Shown one piece after another: positions 1-5,018 of a DNA stretch of 5,018 bases. The position numbers were made by a program, and so were the translations under genes. Position 1 is the stretch's first letter, and every line of letters begins with the position of its first letter. Source of the DNA: an uncultured bacterium (GTDB lineage Bacteria; Krumholzibacteriota; Krumholzibacteriia; LZORAL124-64-63). The notes under the pieces were generated by a model. That model was given only the letters and a program-made list of their open reading frames with translations, made no database searches and had not been told where the DNA came from. The stretch is taken from NCBI GenBank assembly GCA_903847545.1, contig CAINDZ010000009.1:1-5018 (forward strand), written 5' to 3'.

Positions 1-4
1 CGGC

Positions 5-310
5 CTACTCCATCAGGGTCTTGAGTTCGTCGACGTCGACCGTCCGGCGGCGCCGGTAGATCTCGACCAGGATCGCCAGGCCGATGGCGGCCTCGGCCGC
101 CGCCACCGCGAAGTTCATCAGGACGAAGACGTGCCCGCTCGCATCGCCGTTCTGGCGGCTGAACGCGGCGAACACGATGTTCACGGCGCTGAGCATCAGC
201 TCGATGCACATCAGCATCACCAGCGCGTTGCGGCGCACCACGAAACCGGTCATGCCGGTGACGAAGATGCCGGCCGCCAGCAGCAGGCAGTGGTTCAGGG
301 TCACGACCAC
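5..310 (-). CDS. nuoK: NADH-quinone oxidoreductase subunit K (NuoK)
   Basis: NuoK (mitochondrial ND4L, related to MrpC) is a small membrane subunit in the proton path. The preferred start gives 101 residues, against 100 in E. coli, with three predicted helices near 6-24, 28-50 and 60-84. The two membrane glutamates needed for energy coupling are present: E37 (MLMCIELML) and E73 (AAAEAAIGLA), equivalent to E. coli E36 and E72. The arginine cluster RRRR (86-89) after the last helix matches the family. GTG at 310 is favoured because AGGA lies 7 nt upstream and the resulting N-terminus MVVTLNHCLLL aligns with MIPLQHGLIL of E. coli. The alternative GTG at 304 would overlap the nuoJ stop as GTGA and be two residues shorter, with AGGA 13 nt away. 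Overlap with nuoJ is 10 nt. The TAG stop is 4 nt from the window edge; nuoL would be expected next. Confidence 0.95.
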   Translation of the reverse strand: MVVTLNHCLLLAAGIFVTGMTGFVVRRNALVMLMCIELMLSAVNIVFAAFSRQNGDASGHVFVLMNFAVAAAEAAIGLAILVEIYRRRRTVDVDELKTLME

Positions 311-813
311 GGCAGCTTCCTTTCGCGGTTTCCCAGCGCCAGGGCGCCGATGATGGCCACCAGCAGCACGATCGAGATCAGCTCGAAGGCCAGCAGGTAC
401 CGCCCCAGCAGCAGCGTGGCGATCTGGCCGGGCGAGCCGAACCCCTCCGGCGCCGCAGGCAGGGCGTCGGCCCGGCGGTTCGCCAGCCAGCCGCCGACCA
501 GCACCAGCACCGCCACCGGCGGGATGGCCACGGCCGGCCACATCGGCAACGCCAGGCGCTTGCGCTCGCCCTCGAGCACGGGACCCTGCAGCATCATGAT
601 CACGAACAGGAACAGCACCATGATGGCGCCGGCGTAGACCAGCACCTGCATGATCGCCAGGAACGGGGCCGACAGGGCCGCGAAGACCCCGGACGCCGCG
701 ATGAAGGCGAAGACCAGCCACAGGGCGGCAACCACCGCGCTGCGCTGCAGCACCATCATCACCCCGCCCAGCAGCATCAGCGCGCCGCAGGCAAAGAACA
801 GGAAGGCCTCCAT
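301..813 (-). CDS. nuoJ: NADH-quinone oxidoreductase subunit J (NuoJ)
   Basis: NuoJ (mitochondrial ND6) is a membrane subunit between NuoH and NuoK/NuoN. Its third helix rearranges during coupling of quinone reduction to proton pumping. The product is 170 residues (E. coli 184). Hydrophobicity suggests the usual five membrane segments, near 3-22, 26-47, 52-75, 92-111 and 137-160. The diagnostic VYAGAIMVLF (59-68) lies in the third, which contains the pi-bulge in known structures. A glutamate in the last helix (E144, LAFEL) matches LAVEL of E. coli. The ATG at 813 has AAAGGA ending 6 nt upstream, in the 32-nt gap after nuoI. The frame stays open for another 157 codons upstream, but that part is a shadow of nuoI and has no NuoJ-like sequence. 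The TGA stop at 303-301 lies inside the start of nuoK. Confidence 0.96.
   Translation of the reverse strand: MEAFLFFACGALMLLGGVMMVLQRSAVVAALWLVFAFIAASGVFAALSAPFLAIMQVLVYAGAIMVLFLFVIMMLQGPVLEGERKRLALPMWPAVAIPPVAVLVLVGGWLANRRADALPAAPEGFGSPGQIATLLLGRYLLAFELISIVLLVAIIGALALGNRERKLPWS
318..321 (-). promoter_or_regulatory. Shine-Dalgarno site deciding the nuoK start
   Basis: The minus strand reads AGGA here, within GAAAGGAAG, inside the last codons of nuoJ. It is 7 nt from GTG 310 and 13 nt from GTG 304, so it favours the upstream GTG. This is a spacing argument from sequence alone. Confidence 0.6.
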
Positions 814-845
814 CAGACGTCCTTTCGCACGATCGCCGCGTCCCG

Positions 846-1352
846 TCAGCGCGTTCCCCGGGTCCGCTCGTTGAGCAGGAATTCCTTGTCGACCACGAAC
901 TTCTCGCGGCTGTCGGCCGCGATCTCGTAGATGCCGGTGTCCAGGCGGATGGCGTCGCAGGGGCAGGCTTCCTCGCACAGCCCGCAGTAGACGCACCGCA
1001 GCAGGTCGATGTCGAACGTGGCCGGGTACTTCTCGATGGCCGGGTCCGGGTGCTCGGCCGCCGTGATGTGGATGCAGTCGGCCGGGCAGTACGTCGAGCA
1101 CATCTGGCAGGCCACGCAGCGCGGCGTGCCGTCCTCGCGCTGCATCAGCCGGTGCCGCCCGCGGAAGCGCTCGCCGTAGACGCGCTTCTCCTCGGGGTAC
1201 TGCATCGTCGGCATCTCGCCCGTGTGGAAGATGTTGTGGACCAGGTGCCGGCCGGTCACGGCGAGCCCCTTGACCACCTCCCACAGGTAGATCGACTCCA
1301 GCGGCGAGCGCCGTCCGTCGGTCGATCCCTTCGGCAATCCTTCAAAGCTCAT
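846..1352 (-). CDS. nuoI: NADH-quinone oxidoreductase subunit I (NuoI), 2x[4Fe-4S] ferredoxin-like
   Basis: NuoI (TYKY homologue) carries clusters N6a and N6b, which relay electrons from NuoG to N2 in NuoB. It docks on the membrane surface beside NuoH. With the ATG start it has 168 residues. The first ferredoxin motif is C79, C82, C85, C89-P90 (CVACQMCSTYCP) and the second is C120, C123, C126, C130-P131 (CVYCGLCEEACP). In this fold the fourth cysteine of each motif ligates the other cluster. The upstream block YPEEKRVYGERFRGRHRL (52-69) is also typical of NuoI. C93 lies just after the first motif, as in E. coli NuoI; C132 is an additional non-ligand cysteine. The start is ambiguous: GTG at 1358 would overlap the nuoH stop and add Met-Lys, with GGAAG 6 nt upstream, while ATG at 1352 has GGGAAG 5 nt upstream. 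I prefer ATG. A 32-nt gap separates the gene from nuoJ. Confidence 0.96.
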   Translation of the reverse strand: MSFEGLPKGSTDGRRSPLESIYLWEVVKGLAVTGRHLVHNIFHTGEMPTMQYPEEKRVYGERFRGRHRLMQREDGTPRCVACQMCSTYCPADCIHITAAEHPDPAIEKYPATFDIDLLRCVYCGLCEEACPCDAIRLDTGIYEIAADSREKFVVDKEFLLNERTRGTR

Positions 1353-1354
1353 TT

Positions 1355-2638
1355 TCACTTCCCGCTTCCGACCAGCGCCACGACCAGCGCGGTCACCACG
1401 AGGTTGGCCAGCCCGAGCGGCAGCATGACCTTCCAGCCCAGGCGCATCAGCTGGTCATAGCGGAAGCGCGGCAGGGTCCAGCGCACCCAGATGAACAGCC
1501 AGGCGAAGAACACGACCTTGCCCACGAAGGCGCCGACCTGGAACAGGCTGGCGAAGATGCTCGCCCCGGCCGCCCCGATGTCGCCCGGACGCAGCGCGAA
1601 GGCGCCGGCGGCCGCCAGCGCGACGACCAGCCAGAAGGCGGCGCCCAGCACCGGCTCGCGGTCGCGCGCGTCGCCGAACTTGCCCTTCTCGCGCTGCACG
1701 CGGCGCAGGAACAGCACCGCGAACAGCAGGCTGGCCGCCACCGTCAGGCCCAGCACCAGTTGCAGCAGCAGGCCCGCGTGCTTCTCGAGCATGGGGCGCG
1801 GCAGCCAGGGCACCTGGTAGCCGCCGAAGTAGAGCGCGCTGATCATCGCCGCGCCCACCACCATGTGGCAGTACTCGGCCATGAAGAACAGGGCGAACTT
1901 CAGGGAGCTGTACTCCAGGTGGTAGCCGGCGACGATCTCGGACTCGCCCTCGGGCAGGTCGAACGGGTTGCGGTTCGTCTCGGCGTACACCGACGTGATG
2001 AACAGCGCGAAGCCCAGCGGCTGCAGGACGACGCCCCACATCGGCAGCCAGCCGAAGAGCAGGCCGCCCTGGCCGGCCACGATGTCGGTCAGGCGCAGCG
2101 AACCGAAGACCAGCATCAGGCCCATGATGGCCAGGCCCATGTTGATTTCGTAGCTGATCATCTGCGCCGTGGCGCGGATGCCCCCCAGGAACGTGAACTT
2201 GTTGTTGGCCGCCCAGCCGGCCAGCACGATGCCGTAGGTGCCCAGGCTGGCCACCGCCAGCACGTAGAGCAGGCCCACCTGCAGGTCGGCGACGACCAGC
2301 TTGTAGGTGTGGCCGCCGAGCGTCAGGAAGTCGCCGAACGGGATCACCGCGTAGGTGCTCACCGCGACGGTCATCACCAGCCACGGCGCCAGCGCGTACA
2401 GGGCGCGGTGCCGGTGCGTCGGCGCCACGTCCTCCTTGAAGACCAGCTTCAGCACGTCGGCGATCGGGTGTACCAGGCCGGCCAGCCGCACGCCGCCGAT
2501 GCCGGCGCGGTTGGGCCCGGTGCGGTCCTGGATATAGGCCGCGCCCTTGCGCTCGGCCCAGATCAGCGCCGGCACCATGCCCATGATCAGCAGGAACATG
2601 AACACGATCTTGGCCAGGGATTCGAGCACGATGGCCAT
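1355..2638 (-). CDS. nuoH: NADH-quinone oxidoreductase subunit H (NuoH), long form
   Basis: NuoH (mitochondrial ND1) is the membrane subunit that joins the peripheral arm to the membrane arm and forms much of the quinone chamber. Family signatures are ERKGAAYIQDRTGPNRAG (residues 29-46), the cytoplasmic loop AETNRNPFDLPEGESEIVAG (219-238) and the C-terminal WTLPRFRYDQLMRLGWK (387-403). At 427 residues it is about 100 longer than E. coli NuoH (325). Most of the extra length lies between GGY (272-274) and the conserved FFAWLFIWVRW segment (377-387). It holds two hydrophobic stretches, about 289-311 and 330-349, separated by a charged loop (RRVQREKGKFGDARDREP, 312-329). The ATG at 2638 overlaps the nuoG TGA (TGATG), with GGAGG at 2652-2648, 9 nt upstream, inside the nuoG end; this points to coupled translation. 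The stop is 2 nt before the preferred nuoI start. The identity is certain; the topology of the insert is inferred from hydrophobicity only. Confidence 0.97.
   Translation of the reverse strand: MAIVLESLAKIVFMFLLIMGMVPALIWAERKGAAYIQDRTGPNRAGIGGVRLAGLVHPIADVLKLVFKEDVAPTHRHRALYALAPWLVMTVAVSTYAVIPFGDFLTLGGHTYKLVVADLQVGLLYVLAVASLGTYGIVLAGWAANNKFTFLGGIRATAQMISYEINMGLAIMGLMLVFGSLRLTDIVAGQGGLLFGWLPMWGVVLQPLGFALFITSVYAETNRNPFDLPEGESEIVAGYHLEYSSLKFALFFMAEYCHMVVGAAMISALYFGGYQVPWLPRPMLEKHAGLLLQLVLGLTVAASLLFAVLFLRRVQREKGKFGDARDREPVLGAAFWLVVALAAAGAFALRPGDIGAAGASIFASLFQVGAFVGKVVFFAWLFIWVRWTLPRFRYDQLMRLGWKVMLPLGLANLVVTALVVALVGSGK
1358..1369 (-). promoter_or_regulatory. Overlapping candidate Shine-Dalgarno sites for nuoI
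   Basis: The minus strand reads GGAAGCGGGAAG at the very end of nuoH. The proximal GGGAAG (1363-1358) is 5 nt from ATG 1352; the distal GGAAG (1369-1365) is 6 nt from GTG 1358. Both are imperfect matches to the anti-Shine-Dalgarno sequence. The site therefore does not settle the start, although codon preference favours ATG. Confidence 0.45.
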
Positions 2639-4158
2639 CAGGCCTCCCCTCCGGTCAGCGCGCCGTCGGCCGGCAGGCGGTCGAGGTCGATGCCCAGCCC
2701 GAGCTGCGCACGGACGGCCTCGCGCAGCGCCTTCAGGCTGGCCGGCGCCGCGGCCGTGGCCGGCAGCAGTTCGGCCAGCACGCGCCAGTCCTCGCGGGCC
2801 TGGCCGGGCCGCGCCACGGCCTGCGCGAAGGCCTGCGCCCGGCCCTGGCGGTTGACGAAGATGCCGGCCTTCTCAGCCCAGGTCGCGCCCGGCAGCGCCA
2901 GCGTCGCGGCCTGCGCGGTCGCGCGACGGTGCGTGCCGACGTAGACGACGTCCTGGCGCCCGGCCAGCGCGGCGGCCACCTCGGGCGCCGCGGCCGGGTC
3001 GCCGCCGTGCACCAGGATGGCGCCCTTGGCGGCGCGGACCAGCACGGCCAGCGCGGCCGCGTCGTGCTCGGGCAGGCCGGCCAGCTGCAGGCCGCGCCGG
3101 TTCGGCGTGCGGTCGGCCGACCGCAGCAGGTCGTCGCCCACGCCCATGTCGCTGCCCGCGAGCCCGCCGCTGAACACGGCGCCGGGGGCCACCAGCTTCA
3201 GCAGGCCCAGTTCCTCGAGCGACTGGTGGGCGCTGCCGACCACCAGCGCGAACCCGCCGACCGCCACCTCGGCCAGGCGCGCCTTCGCGTCGGCCCAGGT
3301 CACGGCCTGCCCGCGCCAGCTCGGCTCCACCAGGCGGTCGTCCGCGTGCACGTCCTTGTAGGTGAGGCGGCCCTCGTCGCACATCCACGAGCCGTTGACC
3401 TGCGCGTTGCGGCGCGGCTTCAGGCGGTAGACGCGGCCGGCCTCGTGGTCCACGCGCACGTTGCAGCCGGTGGCGCAGCCGGCGCAGACGCCGTCGGCCG
3501 ACTTCAGCATCCACACGCGCTTCTGGAAGCGGAAGTCGCGGCTGGTCAGGGCGCCCACCGGGCAGATGTCCACGGTGTTGACCGAGTAGGCGTTATCCAG
3601 CTCGCGGCCCGGCGCGGTGCCGATCTCGGCCCGGTCGCCGCGGTTGAAGATGCCCATCTCGCCGGTCTTCGTGACCTCGTTGCAGAACCGCACGCAGCGG
3701 CTGCACAGCACGCAGCGCTCCTTGTCCAGGATGACGTGCGGCCCGATGACCTGCGCCTTGGCCTTGTTGACCTTGTCCGACTCGGCCACCTGGCTGTCGT
3801 ACAGGCCGTAGGCCATGTACTGGTTCTGCAGCCCGCACTCGCCCGCCTGGTCGCAGATCGGGCAGTCCACCGGGTGGTTGATCAGGTGCATCTCGAGGAT
3901 CTGCTGCGAGGCCTTGCGCACCTTCTCGCTGCGGGTGTGCACGACCATGCCGTCGCGCACCGTCGTGTTGCAGGCGATGGTCAGCTTCGGCATCCCCTCC
4001 ACCTCGACCTGGCACAGCCGGCAGACGCCGGCGATGGACAGGTCCGGGTGGTAGCAGAAATGCGGCAGCGCCTCGCCGCGCGCGAGCCGGCAGGCGTCGA
4101 ACAGCGAGGTGCCGTCCGCCACCTCGATCGCGCCGCCGTCGATCGTCAACTTGGCCAT
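2638..4158 (-). CDS. nuoG: NADH-quinone oxidoreductase subunit G (NuoG), short form
   Basis: NuoG is the iron-sulfur scaffold of the complex I peripheral arm and carries electrons from NuoF towards NuoI. The 506 residues begin with a ferredoxin-like domain holding [2Fe-2S] N1b (C35, C46, C49, C63). Next come N5, with its histidine ligand (H95, C99, C102, C108), and N4 (C149, C152, C155 and C199 in DICPVGAL). A further CxxCxxxCx27C set (C225, C228, C232, C260) matches cluster N7. Residues about 275-506 are a reduced molybdopterin-oxidoreductase-like domain. They keep recognisable blocks (ADRTPNRRG near 348-356; LPGATWAEKAGIFVNRQGRAQ near 422-442; AREDW 454-458), but the protein is far shorter than the roughly 900 residues of E. 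coli NuoG. The ATG at 4158 has GGGAG 7 nt upstream, inside the end of nuoF. The stop overlaps the nuoH ATG by one base. A HoxU-type hydrogenase subunit is excluded by the neighbours and by the C-terminal domain. Confidence 0.96.
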   Translation of the reverse strand: MAKLTIDGGAIEVADGTSLFDACRLARGEALPHFCYHPDLSIAGVCRLCQVEVEGMPKLTIACNTTVRDGMVVHTRSEKVRKASQQILEMHLINHPVDCPICDQAGECGLQNQYMAYGLYDSQVAESDKVNKAKAQVIGPHVILDKERCVLCSRCVRFCNEVTKTGEMGIFNRGDRAEIGTAPGRELDNAYSVNTVDICPVGALTSRDFRFQKRVWMLKSADGVCAGCATGCNVRVDHEAGRVYRLKPRRNAQVNGSWMCDEGRLTYKDVHADDRLVEPSWRGQAVTWADAKARLAEVAVGGFALVVGSAHQSLEELGLLKLVAPGAVFSGGLAGSDMGVGDDLLRSADRTPNRRGLQLAGLPEHDAAALAVLVRAAKGAILVHGGDPAAAPEVAAALAGRQDVVYVGTHRRATAQAATLALPGATWAEKAGIFVNRQGRAQAFAQAVARPGQAREDWRVLAELLPATAAAPASLKALREAVRAQLGLGIDLDRLPADGALTGGEA

Positions 4159-4162
4159 GGGC

Positions 4163-5018
<856 letters not shown>

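Noticed and set aside
311..721. Possible N-terminal extension of NuoK
   Set aside because: The translation upstream of the GTG pair is an off-frame reading of nuoJ, rich in R, G and A, and NuoK proteins are about 100 residues.
814..845. The nuoI-nuoJ gap as a promoter, terminator or small RNA site
   Set aside because: It is only 32 nt, with no recognisable -10/-35 pair or stable hairpin followed by a T run; it is explained by the nuoJ ribosome binding site.
814..1284. Possible N-terminal extension of NuoJ or fusion with upstream sequence
   Set aside because: The frame is open but its translation is an off-frame reading of nuoI, and a good Shine-Dalgarno site and the family start fit ATG 813.
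1455..2384. Minus-strand open frame inside nuoH in another frame
   Set aside because: Its composition is dominated by R, G, P and A, as expected from an off-frame reading of GC-rich coding DNA; the nuoH frame holds all the family motifs.
2638..2880. NuoG shortened by a recent nonsense or frameshift mutation
   Set aside because: Conserved C-terminal blocks are present in frame shortly before the stop, and the stop overlaps the nuoH start with its own Shine-Dalgarno site, so the gene end looks native.
1760..2944. Long plus-strand open frame (394 codons) antisense to nuoH and nuoG
   Set aside because: The translation is rich in H, Q, V, R and A with no domain-like pattern. It runs opposite two well-recognised genes and is what strong G/C third-position bias produces on the opposite strand.

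Overview
The window is GC-rich (by eye about two thirds G+C, with strong G/C preference at third codon positions). It is filled by one minus-strand gene cluster for the proton-pumping NADH:quinone oxidoreductase (respiratory complex I, type I NADH dehydrogenase). Read on the minus strand from position 5018 down to 1, the order is nuoF (5' part outside the window), nuoG, nuoH, nuoI, nuoJ, nuoK, which is the classical bacterial order. nuoA-E would be expected upstream and nuoL-M-N downstream, but neither is visible. The host is a respiring, high-GC bacterium. The short NuoG and long NuoH differ from Escherichia coli and suggest a lineage outside the Enterobacteria, but I cannot name the phylum from this window.

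Layout: 5018-4163 is the C-terminal two thirds of NuoF (FMN site and cluster N3). 4158-2638 is NuoG (clusters N1b, N5, N4 and N7, plus a shortened molybdopterin-like domain). 2638-1355 is NuoH (membrane anchor and quinone chamber, with an extra pair of predicted helices). 1352-846 is NuoI (clusters N6a and N6b). 813-301 is NuoJ and 310-5 is NuoK, both membrane subunits. Junctions are 4 nt apart, 1 nt overlap, 2 nt apart, 32 nt apart and 10 nt overlap, so the genes are almost certainly one translationally coupled transcript. No promoter, terminator, RNA gene, repeat or mobile element was seen, and there is no gene-free stretch longer than 32 nt.

Together these subunits form the path from NADH to quinone and the start of the proton-pumping arm. 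FMN in NuoF takes hydride from NADH, electrons pass through N3, N1b, N4, N5 (NuoG) and N6a/N6b (NuoI) to N2 in NuoB (not in the window), and quinone is reduced at the NuoB/D/H interface. NuoH, J and K couple this to proton translocation. All cysteine and histidine ligands expected in the visible parts are present, as are the two membrane glutamates of NuoK, so the complex looks functional.

I do not see an undescribed system here. The points worth a second look are the architecture of NuoG (internally contracted, N7 site retained), the roughly 80-residue two-helix insertion in NuoH, and two ambiguous start codons.
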